DNA of 64,000 nucleotides from Geodermatophilus ruber (GTDB lineage: Bacteria; Actinomycetota; Actinomycetes; Mycobacteriales; Geodermatophilaceae): NCBI RefSeq assembly GCF_900114385.1, contig NZ_FOSW01000006.1:186001-250000 (forward strand), written 5' to 3'. The notes under the pieces are model-generated. The model was given only the letters and a program-made list of their open reading frames with translations. It had not been told where the DNA came from and ran no database searches. A program made the translations under genes and the position numbers. Shown piece after piece: positions 17,930 through 25,512 of the stretch; positions within the stretch are counted from its first letter, which is position 1, and every line of letters begins with the position of its first letter.

Positions 17930-20305
17930 ATGAAGCCCTCACCCGACGCCGCCGCCGGCGCCTCCGATCCGCGGGATGCGGACGGGGGGCCGGCGGCTCC
18001 GTCGTTTCCGGGGATCCCCGGTCGACGGCCACCCGGAGATCCCCAGATGCCCCAGCCTGCCCCTCACGACCAGACCGTCCGCCTCGAACCCGAGGACCTG
18101 TCGGACGACACGCGCCCCGTCCCCCGGGACCGCGGACCGCTCGGGCCCGACGGCTCCGAGCCGGCGATCCCCGTGCCCGCCTCCGGCGACCGCCCGGCGA
18201 CCGACCCGGCCCCCGATGCCGCACCCCCGGCGAGCGGGCCGGTGGCCGACCCCGAGCCGGAGCCGGCCGCGGACGCGACTTCGGACTCCCCCGCCGCCCC
18301 GGCTGCCGCCGACGACGAGGGGCCGACCCAGGACATCCACTTCGCCCCCGGCCAGGCACCGGGACAGCTCCCGCCCCCGCCCGCCGCGGAGGCCACCCCC
18401 GCGATGGAGCCCGGCACGACGGGAACTCCCGCGGCGGTGCCCTCGGCCGGCTCCGGGAGCGGCGGGTCGGGCGGCGGTACCGGGGCCGGTGACGCCGGCG
18501 TCGAGCCGCCTCGCCGCCCCTGGTGGCGGCGCCCGGCCGTGCTCGCCCCCGTCGCCGCCGTGGCTGTCCTCGCCGCCACCTACGGCGTCGACCTGCTCGT
18601 GGCCGGCGGCGAGGTGCCCCGCAACACGATCGTGGCCGGCGTCGACATCGGCGGCTTGTCCCCCGCGGCGGCGGCCGAGCGCCTCGAGGCCGAGCTCGCA
18701 CCGCGGGTCACGGCCGACCACGTCGTCGTCGCCGGTGACGTCGAGGCCACCCTCTCCCCGGCCACCGCGGGCATCACCCTCGACGTCGACGAGACCGTCG
18801 AGGCCGCCGGCGACCAGCCGCTCAACCCGTGGACCCGGCTGACCAGCCTGTTCGGCGACCGGCAGGTCGACCCCGTCATCACCGGCGAGGACACCGCCCT
18901 GGCCGCGCAGATCGACGTGATCGCCGAGCAGGTCGACCGGGCCCCGCTCGACGCGACGATCGCCGTCGAGGGGACCTCGGCCCGCGTCGTCGAGCCCGAG
19001 GAGGGCCGCACGCTCGACCGCGAGGGCGCCGCCGCCGCGGTCACCGCGGCGCTGGCCTCCGGCGGCGACCCCGCCACCCCCATCGAGCTGCCGGTCGAGT
19101 TCACCGATGTGTCGGTGACCACCGAGGAGGCCGAGCGGGTCCTGGCCGAGACGGTCACCCCGGCCCTGGCCGCCCCCGTCACCGTGACCAGCGAGGACGG
19201 CGCCCGGTCGGTCGAGATCCCGGAGAGCGCGATCGCCGCCTCGCTGGTCTTCACCCCGCAGGAGGACGGTGTGCTGGCCGTCGCGGTGGACCCGGCCGCG
19301 CTGCAGGAGGCGCTGGGCGAGGGCCTGAGCGAGTTCGGCACGCCCGCCGAGGACGCCCGCTTCGAGGTGTCGGGCACGTCGGTCTCCGTCGTCCCCTCGG
19401 TCGACGGCACCGGCGTGGACCCGGCGGTGCTGGCCGGCCAGCTGCTCGAGGTGCTGGCCCAGCCAGAGCCGCGCACGGTGACCGCGCAGCTGGGCCCGGT
19501 GGAGGCCGAGTTCAGCACCGCGGACGCCGAGGCGCTGGGCATCCGCGAGCAGATCAGCACCTTCACCACGAACTTCAGCAGCGCCGCCAGCGGCACCAAC
19601 ATCCGGGTGGTGGCCCAGGAGGTCGACGGCGCGCTGGTCCGGCCCGGGGAGTCCTTCAGCCTCAACGGCTACACCGGCCCGCGCGGCACCGCCCAGGGCT
19701 ACGTCGAGGCGGGCGTGATCAACAACGGCGCCTTCACCACGGCGGTCGGCGGCGGCGTCAGCCAGTTCGCCACCACGATGTTCAACGCCGTCTTCTTCGC
19801 CGGGCTCGAGGACGTCTACCACAAGCCGCACAGCTTCTACATCAGCCGCTACCCGGCCGGCCGGGAGGCGACGGTGTACTACGACTCGATCGACCTGAAG
19901 TGGCGCAACGACAGCGACACCGGCGTCTTCGTCGACACCCAGTGGACGCCGAGCTCGCTGACGGTCAGCTTCTACGGCACCAAGCACTACGACATCGAGT
20001 CGATCAGCAGCAACCGGTACAACCTCCGCCAGCCGGTCGTGCAGGAGAAGCCCGACGACGGCAGCTGCCGCCCCCAGGGCGGCTCGACCGGCTTCGACAT
20101 CACGGTGACCCGGGTGTTCCGCGACCCGGCCAGCGGGGCGGAGGTGCGCCGGGAGGACTTCCAGACCCGCTACGCGGCCGAGCCGGTCATCCGTTGCGTG
20201 CCGCCCGCGCCGGAGCCCGTGCCGCCGGCCGGCCCGGAGGGCACCGCACCGGCACCCGCACCCGCACCCGGAGCACGGCGGCCGGGCCGCCGCGGACCGG
20301 GCTGA
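17930..20305 (+). CDS. VanW-domain envelope protein with PG-binding-4 repeats
   Basis: This 791-residue bitopic protein has a long acidic, Pro/Ala-rich cytosolic region (~residues 1-200) followed by one membrane helix (about 205-228, PAVLAPVAAVAVLAATYGV). The extracytoplasmic part starts with YoaR-like peptidoglycan-binding domains (IVAGVDIGGLSPAAAAERL and related segments) and ends with a VanW domain: GESFSLNGYTGPRG, VGGGVSQFATTMFNAVFFAGLE. A Pro/Ala tail follows. VanW proteins occur in glycopeptide loci but are also common in actinobacteria that are not resistant. Their activity is unknown; recognition or modification of the cell wall is likely. ATG 17930 follows the DUF7455 stop by 26 bases. 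Confidence 0.88.
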   Translation: MKPSPDAAAGASDPRDADGGPAAPSFPGIPGRRPPGDPQMPQPAPHDQTVRLEPEDLSDDTRPVPRDRGPLGPDGSEPAIPVPASGDRPATDPAPDAAPPASGPVADPEPEPAADATSDSPAAPAAADDEGPTQDIHFAPGQAPGQLPPPPAAEATPAMEPGTTGTPAAVPSAGSGSGGSGGGTGAGDAGVEPPRRPWWRRPAVLAPVAAVAVLAATYGVDLLVAGGEVPRNTIVAGVDIGGLSPAAAAERLEAELAPRVTADHVVVAGDVEATLSPATAGITLDVDETVEAAGDQPLNPWTRLTSLFGDRQVDPVITGEDTALAAQIDVIAEQVDRAPLDATIAVEGTSARVVEPEEGRTLDREGAAAAVTAALASGGDPATPIELPVEFTDVSVTTEEAERVLAETVTPALAAPVTVTSEDGARSVEIPESAIAASLVFTPQEDGVLAVAVDPAALQEALGEGLSEFGTPAEDARFEVSGTSVSVVPSVDGTGVDPAVLAGQLLEVLAQPEPRTVTAQLGPVEAEFSTADAEALGIREQISTFTTNFSSAASGTNIRVVAQEVDGALVRPGESFSLNGYTGPRGTAQGYVEAGVINNGAFTTAVGGGVSQFATTMFNAVFFAGLEDVYHKPHSFYISRYPAGREATVYYDSIDLKWRNDSDTGVFVDTQWTPSSLTVSFYGTKHYDIESISSNRYNLRQPVVQEKPDDGSCRPQGGSTGFDITVTRVFRDPASGAEVRREDFQTRYAAEPVIRCVPPAPEPVPPAGPEGTAPAPAPAPGARRPGRRGPG

Positions 20306-20326
20306 GCCCTCCCCCTCGCGGGTCGC

Positions 20327-20353
20327 GCCCGGCGGCGGCACCCGCCGCCGGGC
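20327..20353 (+). terminator. Terminator after VanW gene
   Basis: A perfect 12-bp stem GCCCGGCGGCGG / CCGCCGCCGGGC with loop CAC starts about 20 bases after the stop codon. Confidence 0.75.
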
Positions 20354-20387
20354 CGGGCGGCCCCGGTCAGGCGTGCACACTGGGACG

Positions 20388-21458
20388 GTGAGCACCGTCC
20401 TGCCCGGTGGATCGTCGCCCCCGGCCCCCAGCGGCCGGGACGCCGACCCCGGCACGGACGGCGCCCCCGCCCGGCCCCTGCCCGCCGCCGGGACGCCCCC
20501 GCGGCGCAGCCGGGTGGCCCGCTGGCCGGCCCCGCTGCGCGTGCCGCTGCAGGTGCTCGGCCGCACGGTGGCCAAGGCGTGGCAGGACCGCATCCTCGGG
20601 TTGTCCGCGGAGGCGGCTTTCTGGCAGATCCTGTCGGTGCCGCCGCTGCTCATCGGGTTGCTCGGGTCCCTGGGCTACCTGGGCACCTTCATCGGTGCGG
20701 ACTCGGTCACCCGGATCGAGGATCAGCTGGTGAGCGCCTCGGCCGAGGCGCTCACGCCGGACGTCGTCACCTCGCTGGTCGAACCGACCCTGGCCGACAT
20801 CCTGAGCTCCGGGCGGCTGGACCTGGTCAGCGTCGGCTTCCTGCTCTCGCTGTGGGCCGGTTCGTCCGGGACGGCGACGTTCATGAACACGATCGTCATC
20901 GCCTACGGCCAGCGCGACGTCCGCGGCCCCATCGCCACCCGCCTGATGGCCCTGTGGCTGTTCGTCGTGGGCCTGGTGCTGGCGGTGGTCATGCTGCCGC
21001 TGCTGGTCCTCGGCCGCGGGGTCCTGGTGTCGCTGCTGCCGACGGACTGGCAGGGCACCGCGACCCTGCTGGTCAACGCGGTGTACTGGCCGGCCGTGCT
21101 GGTCGGCCTGCTCCTGGCGCTCACCAGCTTCTACTACGTGGTGCTGCCCTGCCGGCTGCCGTGGCGGCGGCACCTGCCCGGCAGCATCCTGGCCGTCGCC
21201 TTCTTCGTCGTCGCCGTGCTGCTGCTGCGCACCTACGTCGCCGACATCCTCACCGCCACCCTGCCCTACGGGGCGCTGGCGACCCCCATCGCGGCACTGC
21301 TGTTCTGCTACTTCTTCGGGATGGCGGTACTGCTGGGCGCCGAAATGAACGCCACCGTGCAGGCCCGCTGGCCCACCCCGCGGCGCCGGTACCAGAAGCG
21401 ACGGCGGCAGCGACGGGCGGCCACAGTCGGGCAGTCCCGGAAGATGGACCCGCTGTGA
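20388..21458 (+). CDS. YihY/virulence factor BrkB-family membrane protein
   Basis: This 356-residue inner-membrane protein has a disordered Pro-rich N-terminus (~55 residues), then the YihY fold with six hydrophobic segments: ILGLSAEAAFWQILSVPPLLIG, LVSVGFLLSLWAGSSG, LMALWLFVVGLVLAVVMLPLLV, LLALTSFYYVVLPC, LAVAFFVVAVLLLRTYV, and LLFCYFFGMAVLLGAEMNA. The family was once called ribonuclease BN, which is now considered wrong; its role is unknown. The C-terminus is very basic. GTG 20388 is chosen; GTG 20373 is five codons earlier. Confidence 0.88.
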   Translation: MSTVLPGGSSPPAPSGRDADPGTDGAPARPLPAAGTPPRRSRVARWPAPLRVPLQVLGRTVAKAWQDRILGLSAEAAFWQILSVPPLLIGLLGSLGYLGTFIGADSVTRIEDQLVSASAEALTPDVVTSLVEPTLADILSSGRLDLVSVGFLLSLWAGSSGTATFMNTIVIAYGQRDVRGPIATRLMALWLFVVGLVLAVVMLPLLVLGRGVLVSLLPTDWQGTATLLVNAVYWPAVLVGLLLALTSFYYVVLPCRLPWRRHLPGSILAVAFFVVAVLLLRTYVADILTATLPYGALATPIAALLFCYFFGMAVLLGAEMNATVQARWPTPRRRYQKRRRQRRAATVGQSRKMDPL

Positions 21459-21489
21459 CATCGCGGTCCTCCGGACCTGCCGGGGTCCC

Positions 21490-21720
21490 TCACTCCTTGC
21501 GCAGCTGCTCGTAGACCTCCTTGCAGGCCGGGCACACCGGGCTGCCGGGCTTGGGGCTCTTGGTCACCGGGAAGACCTCACCGCACAAAGCCTCCACCAG
21601 GGTGCCCATGACGGCGCTCTCGGCGATCTTGTTCTTGCGGACGTAGTGGAAGACCTCGTTGGCGTTACCCGTGTCGCCCTCGCGGACGTCGGGCTTCTCG
21701 AGGAGGTCGGTGCTGCTCAC
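21490..21720 (-). CDS. DUF3039 small zinc-binding-type protein
   Basis: This 76-residue member of DUF3039 is a short actinobacterial protein of unknown function. The core HYVRKNKIAESAVMGTLVEALCGEVFPVTK, then CPACKEVYEQL, shows three cysteines (one CxxC) and a His that could hold zinc. GTG 21720 follows GGGAGCAGCCC. Convergent with the YihY gene; divergent from psuG with a 91-base gap. Confidence 0.87.
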   Translation of the reverse strand: MSSTDLLEKPDVREGDTGNANEVFHYVRKNKIAESAVMGTLVEALCGEVFPVTKSPKPGSPVCPACKEVYEQLRKE

Positions 21721-21811
21721 GGGCTGCTCCCTCGTGTCGGGACTGATGCCGGTGGGGGCGGCCGGTCGAGGCAGGCCCGGGCGCGACTCCCCCGCCCCCC
21801 ATGATGGCAGG

Positions 21812-22744
21812 GTGTACCGCGACACCCCGCCGCCCTCCGTCCAACTGTCCCCCGAGGTCACCGACGCGCTCGACGCGGGCCTGCCGGTCGTCGCGCTGGA
21901 GAGCACGCTGCTCGCCCACGGCCTCCCACGGCCGGACAACCGGGCCGCGGCCGACGAGGTGGAAGCCGCCGTCCGGGCCGGCGGCGCGGTACCCGCGACC
22001 ATCGCCGTGCTCGACGGCGTCCCGCACGTCGGGCTGACCCCCGCCCAGCTCGACCGGGTGTGCGCCGACCCCGAGCTGGCCAAGCTCGGGGTGCGGGACC
22101 TCCCGGTCGCCGCCGCCTTCGGCCTCAGCGGGGCGACGACGGTCTCCAGCACCGCGCTGTTGGCAGCCGGCGCGGGGATCACGGTGTTCGCCACGGGCGG
22201 CCTCGGTGGGGTCCACCGGCAGTCGGCGGAGACCTTCGACGAGTCCGCCGACCTGGTCGCGCTGGCCCGCACCTCGCTGGTCGTGGTCTGCGCCGGGGTG
22301 AAGTCCATCCTCGACGTGCCGGCAACCCTGGAGCGGCTGGAGTCGTTGTCTGTGACCGTCCTGGGCTACCGCACCCGCACGTTCCCCGGCTTCTACGTCG
22401 CCGATTCCGGCTCCCCGCTGGACTGGTCGGTAGACGACGCCGCGCAGGCCGCTGCCGTCTTCGCCGCCCGCCGCGCCCTGGTGCCCGGCGCGGTGGTGGT
22501 CGCCAACCCGCTGCCGGCCGAGGAGCAGCTCGACCCCGCCCTGCACGACCGGGTGATCGCGGGGGCGCTCGCCGCCGCCGAGGCGGAAGGGGTCCGCGGC
22601 AAGGCGGTCACCCCGTTCGTGCTCGACCACCTGCACCGGGCCAGCGAGGGCGCCACGCTGGCGGTCAACGTCCGGCTGGTGCTCCGCAACGCCGAACTGG
22701 CCGGGCGGATCGCCGCAGCTCTGGCCCCGCAGATCGCCGCGTGA
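21812..22744 (+). CDS. psuG: Pseudouridine-5'-phosphate glycosidase
   Basis: This 310-residue enzyme cleaves pseudouridine 5'-phosphate to uracil and ribose 5-phosphate, allowing pseudouridine from RNA turnover to be used. Signatures: VALESTLLAHGLPRP at the N-terminus, VPATIAVLDG, ATTVSSTALLA, VFATGGLGGVHR, CAGVKSILDVPATLE (catalytic Lys region) and VVANPLP. The length and motifs are complete. The neighbouring PfkB kinase would supply the phosphorylated substrate. GTG 21812. The stop codon lies in one arm of a 14-base inverted repeat. Confidence 0.95.
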   Translation: MYRDTPPPSVQLSPEVTDALDAGLPVVALESTLLAHGLPRPDNRAAADEVEAAVRAGGAVPATIAVLDGVPHVGLTPAQLDRVCADPELAKLGVRDLPVAAAFGLSGATTVSSTALLAAGAGITVFATGGLGGVHRQSAETFDESADLVALARTSLVVVCAGVKSILDVPATLERLESLSVTVLGYRTRTFPGFYVADSGSPLDWSVDDAAQAAAVFAARRALVPGAVVVANPLPAEEQLDPALHDRVIAGALAAAEAEGVRGKAVTPFVLDHLHRASEGATLAVNVRLVLRNAELAGRIAAALAPQIAA

Positions 22745-22802
22745 TCATCGGCGGATGGCTGCGCGACACGCTGACGGCGACCGCCACTCGCCGATGATCA
22801 CG
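22740..22802 (+). repeat. 14-base inverted repeat bridging psuG stop and kinase start
   Basis: CGTGATCATCGGCG (22740-22753) and CGCCGATGATCACG (22789-22802) are exact reverse complements separated by 35 bases. The left arm contains the psuG TGA; the right arm contains the ATG at 22794. It could be an operator for a dimeric regulator or an RNA hairpin that hides the kinase start. Confidence 0.7.
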
Positions 22803-23684
22803 GCGGAGGCGCCGCGGGTGGTCGTCGTCGGGGACCTGACCACCGACGTGGTGGTGGTCCTCGCCGGGGCGCCGGCCCCGGGCTCGGACCGGCCGGCCGC
22901 GATCCGCAGCGGGGGCGGCGGTGCCGGCGCCAACGTCGCGGTCCACCTGGCGCGGCTCGGGACGCCGGTCGTCCTGGCCGGCTGCGTCGGCGAGGACGCC
23001 GCCGGCAGCGGGCTGGTCGCCGAGCTCGCCGCCGCCGGGGTGCGGCCCTGGGTGCGCACCGTGGCCGGCGCGTCCACCGGCACGATCGTGAGCCTGGTCG
23101 AACCCGGCGGGCAGCGCAGCATGCTGGCCGACCGCGGGGCGAACCTGGCGCTGCGGCCGGACGACGTCCCGGCGCCGGCCCCGGGCGGGCACCTGCACCT
23201 GTCCGGCTACACCCTGCTCGACCCCCGGCCGCGGGCAGCGGGGCTGGCCGCCCTGGCCGCGGCCGCGGCGGCCGGCTGCACGATCTCGGTGGACCCGGCG
23301 TCCACCAGCCCGCTGGCGCGCTACGGCGTCGAGCGATGGCTGGCGGACACGGCGGCGGCCACGGTGCTGCTGCCCAACGCCGAGGAGGCGCGGCTGCTCA
23401 CCGGGTGCGCCGACGTCGCCGACGCCGCGCGGGCGCTGGCCGCCCGGTTCCCGGTCGCGGCGGTGACCCTGGGGGCGGACGGCGCGCTGTGGGCGTCCGG
23501 GGGGCAGCTGGTGCACCGGCCGGCCCACCCGGCGACCGTCGTGGACACCACGGGCGCCGGCGACGCCTTCACGGCGGGCCTGCTGTCGGTGTGGCTGGCC
23601 GATCCGGCGGGCGACCCCGAGTGCGCGCTGGAGGCGGGCCTGGCCCGGGCCGCGGAGGTGGTGGCCCGGACGGGGGCGCGCTAG
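22794..23684 (+). CDS. PfkB-family carbohydrate kinase, probable pseudouridine kinase
   Basis: This 296-residue ribokinase-fold kinase has the family motifs GGGGAGANVAVHLARLG (signature 1) and VVDTTGAGDAFTAGLL (signature 2, catalytic Asp in GAGD). VVVVGDLTTDVVVV opens the Rossmann part. Placement directly after psuG argues that it phosphorylates pseudouridine (PsuK role), but sequence alone cannot rule out ribose or another sugar. ATG 22794 sits in an inverted repeat arm; ATG 22755, in the loop, is an alternative that adds 13 residues. The stop codon TAG shares CTAG with the convergent DUF3099 gene. Confidence 0.85.
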   Translation: MITAEAPRVVVVGDLTTDVVVVLAGAPAPGSDRPAAIRSGGGGAGANVAVHLARLGTPVVLAGCVGEDAAGSGLVAELAAAGVRPWVRTVAGASTGTIVSLVEPGGQRSMLADRGANLALRPDDVPAPAPGGHLHLSGYTLLDPRPRAAGLAALAAAAAAGCTISVDPASTSPLARYGVERWLADTAAATVLLPNAEEARLLTGCADVADAARALAARFPVAAVTLGADGALWASGGQLVHRPAHPATVVDTTGAGDAFTAGLLSVWLADPAGDPECALEAGLARAAEVVARTGAR

Positions 23685-24022
23685 TACTCGATGACCCGGT
23701 CCGGCCGGTCGGGGTTCTCCAGGATCCGGTCCGGGCGCGGGGCGACGTAGCGGTTGACGTGCTGTTTGCTCTTCGGCGGCTCGTCGTTGGCCATCATGAC
23801 CGCGATCCACGGCAGCACCGTGCCGAGAGCCGCGAAGATCAGCGCCAGCCAGAGCGTCTGATAGAAGACCGCGGCGAGGACCAGGCTGATCGCGCGGACG
23901 GCCATGGTGAGCACGTAGCGCCTCTTCCGGGCGGCGTGCAGCTCGGCGCGGCTCGGCGCGGCCTCGGTGATCAGGACCGGCTGCGGCCGGCGGGAACGCG
24001 CGGGCTGCTGGCTCGAGGCCAC
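23681..24022 (-). CDS. DUF3099 small membrane protein
   Basis: This 113-residue actinobacterial membrane protein is of unknown function. VLITEAAPSRAELHAARKRRY precedes two adjacent hydrophobic helices (about residues 45-85, including ISLVLAAVFYQTLWLALIFAALGTVLPWIAVMMA), followed by an Asn/Asp/Arg-rich cytosolic tail. GTG 24022 with GGAAGGACGACCC upstream. Its TAG and the kinase's TAG overlap on opposite strands (CTAG). Confidence 0.85.
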   Translation of the reverse strand: MASSQQPARSRRPQPVLITEAAPSRAELHAARKRRYVLTMAVRAISLVLAAVFYQTLWLALIFAALGTVLPWIAVMMANDEPPKSKQHVNRYVAPRPDRILENPDRPDRVIEY

Positions 24023-24184
24023 GGGTCGTCCTTCCCTCCGCCGACCGGAGCACCGGTGTTCGGCGGATCCCCTGCGCGGGCTGTGGCGCCCGGCGTCCCT
24101 GCGGCGTCCGGGTCCCGGCACAGCCCCGGGTCACCCATCGTGCCACCGGTGGCAGGCCCGTGCCGACGCCTCCGCGCGCCGTTC

Positions 24185-24769
24185 TCAGGAGTTCGCGGCC
24201 GCCTTCACGGCCTGCTTCTTCTCCTGCTTGAACAGGCGCACCTCGGCCAGCGACTCGGGGCCGGTGATGTCGGCGACCGACCGGCGGGAGCCGTCCTCCC
24301 CGTACTCCCCCGCCGCCTCCCGCCAGCCGGGCGGCGTCACGCCGTACCGCTTGCCGAGCAGCGCGAGGAAGATCTTCGCCTTCTGCGCGCCGAAGCCGGG
24401 CAGCTGACCGATCCGCTTCAGCAGCGTGGCGCCATCCGGGACGTCGGCCCACAGCCCCTCGGCGCGGCCGTCGTAGCGCTCGACGAGGAGCCGGCAGACC
24501 GCCTGGGCGCGGGCGGCCATGGACGCCGGGTAGCGGTGGATGGCCGGCGGCCCCTGGAACCAGGCGGCCAGCTGCTCGGGGTCGGCGTCGGCGATGTCCG
24601 CGGCCGACAGGGAGTCGACGCCCATCCGGTCGGCCAGCAGGCGGGGGCCGGCGAAGGCGCGCTCCATCGGGAACTGCTGGTCCAGCAGCATGCCAAGAAG
24701 CAGCGCGAGCGGGTCGCGCCCGAGCAGCTCGTCGGCCGCGGGGTCCTGGGCGATTGTCACGGTCGGCAC
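24185..24769 (-). CDS. HhH-GPD-type base-excision repair protein (intact target gene of the hotspot)
   Basis: This 194-residue protein matches the small uncharacterised HhH-GPD family of actinobacteria. VPTVTIAQDPAADELLGRD opens the protein and LLGMLLDQQFPMERAF follows. The helix-hairpin-helix is LKRIGQLPGFGAQKAKIFLALLGKRYG. The expected role is removal of damaged bases, but the catalytic residue set is not standard. The C-terminus is lysine-rich. GTG 24769. It is the only complete copy; 5' fragments recur at 30.0, 33.3, 38.9 and probably 42.4 kb, so its 5' end is a candidate recombination target. It carries the dyad TGCTGGTCCAGCA at 24675-24687. Confidence 0.85.
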   Translation of the reverse strand: MPTVTIAQDPAADELLGRDPLALLLGMLLDQQFPMERAFAGPRLLADRMGVDSLSAADIADADPEQLAAWFQGPPAIHRYPASMAARAQAVCRLLVERYDGRAEGLWADVPDGATLLKRIGQLPGFGAQKAKIFLALLGKRYGVTPPGWREAAGEYGEDGSRRSVADITGPESLAEVRLFKQEKKQAVKAAANS

Positions 24770-24831
24770 GCGGAGATCCTGCCGCACCCTGCGTCGGGAG
24801 AGTCCTGGGCGTCCCGCCGTCGTCAGTCGAG

Positions 24832-25125
24832 TCGCAGCGGCCGCCCGAGCTCGACGACCTTCCTCAGCGAGCCAGGTGGTCGGCGAACCGGTCGGGAGAG
24901 CGGCGTCACGCTCGGCTGTGTGGCATTCACCACGTCGGGGGCAAGCAGTTCCGCCACCCCGCGGTCGGCACCCTCGAGCTGATCGACCACACCCTCGACC
25001 GGCCACCCGCGGACCACGGGAAGCTGGCCCCGACCATCGCCACCACCGTCCCGGCACACCGTCCGAGGACGCCCTCAAGCTCCTGGCCAGGTGGGCGGCC
25101 GCCATCGCGGCCTCGGCCCCGACCC
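24832..25125 (+). pseudogene. Relic of an MmyB-type XRE-family regulator (C-terminal part)
   Basis: One frame reads GGKQFRHPAVGTLEL, LDRPPADHGKL and TIATTVPA; after a frame change near 25050 it continues PGTPSEDALKLLARWAA. Together these match the C-terminal ligand-binding end of MmyB-like XRE regulators (KRFHHPVVG ... TAEPGSPSEDALRLLASWA in typical members). The helix-turn-helix and most of the domain are missing. These regulators are often next to an SDR oxidoreductase, and an SDR relic follows. Dead gene. Confidence 0.6.
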
Positions 25126-25243
25126 GGCCACCACCGCGACCGACATCGCCTGGCCGGCCGCCCGGGACAGCCGGCGGCTGGGACGTCACCACCTGATCAG
25201 CGATGACGCCAGGTCGAGGCAGCGGACGCGGCGAGAGGACCTC

Positions 25244-25372
25244 ATGCCGCGCGTCTCCATCACCGGCCCGGCCGGATGACGCCGTGATGCACAACGCCGG
25301 CGTCTACACCGGCCGGACGATCATCCCGTCAACGTCATCGCCGCCTGCAGGACCCGGCGTCGTCGTAGTGGC
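25244..25372 (+). pseudogene. Relic of a short-chain dehydrogenase/reductase
   Basis: MPRVSITG at 25244 resembles the opening strand of an SDR. After an internal deletion, DAVMHNAGVYTGRTIIP follows in another frame, which is the N-A-G motif region. A further frameshift gives VNVIAA, the expected next segment. The nucleotide-binding glycine motif and the catalytic Tyr/Lys are lost. With the MmyB relic just upstream it forms a decayed regulator-oxidoreductase pair. Confidence 0.6.
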
Positions 25373-25394
25373 TATCGGTGCGCTCCCGGCGTCC

Positions 25395-25512
25395 CTACCT
25401 GGAGGAGTCCGGCGATCTCCTGTCAGCCGGCCGTCCTGGCACCCGCAGGGCGAGCGCGAAGTCGACGCTCATCTCCTCCTGCCCGCCGACCAGGCGGTGG
25501 CGACGAGCACGT
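25395..25512 (-). pseudogene. C-terminal relic resembling 4-hydroxy-2-oxovalerate aldolase
   Basis: In the frame next to the end of ddl, the minus strand reads RHRLVGGQEEMSVDFALAL. This resembles the C-terminus of DmpG/HsaF-type aldolases (GGQEDMIVDVAL). About 40 bases overlap the last codons of ddl. Only this tail is visible. The match is short, so confidence is moderate. Confidence 0.45.

Noticed and set aside
17930-20305. VanW protein plus ddl/alr and a two-component system as a vancomycin resistance set
   Set aside because: VanW is 7 kb away and of the common actinobacterial type, ddl has the D-Ala-D-Ala loop (Lys-Tyr), and there is no vanH, vanA-type or vanX gene.
17939-20653. 904-codon minus-strand open frame
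   Set aside because: Antisense to the VanW-domain gene, which has a complete domain series; low-complexity Arg/Gly composition.
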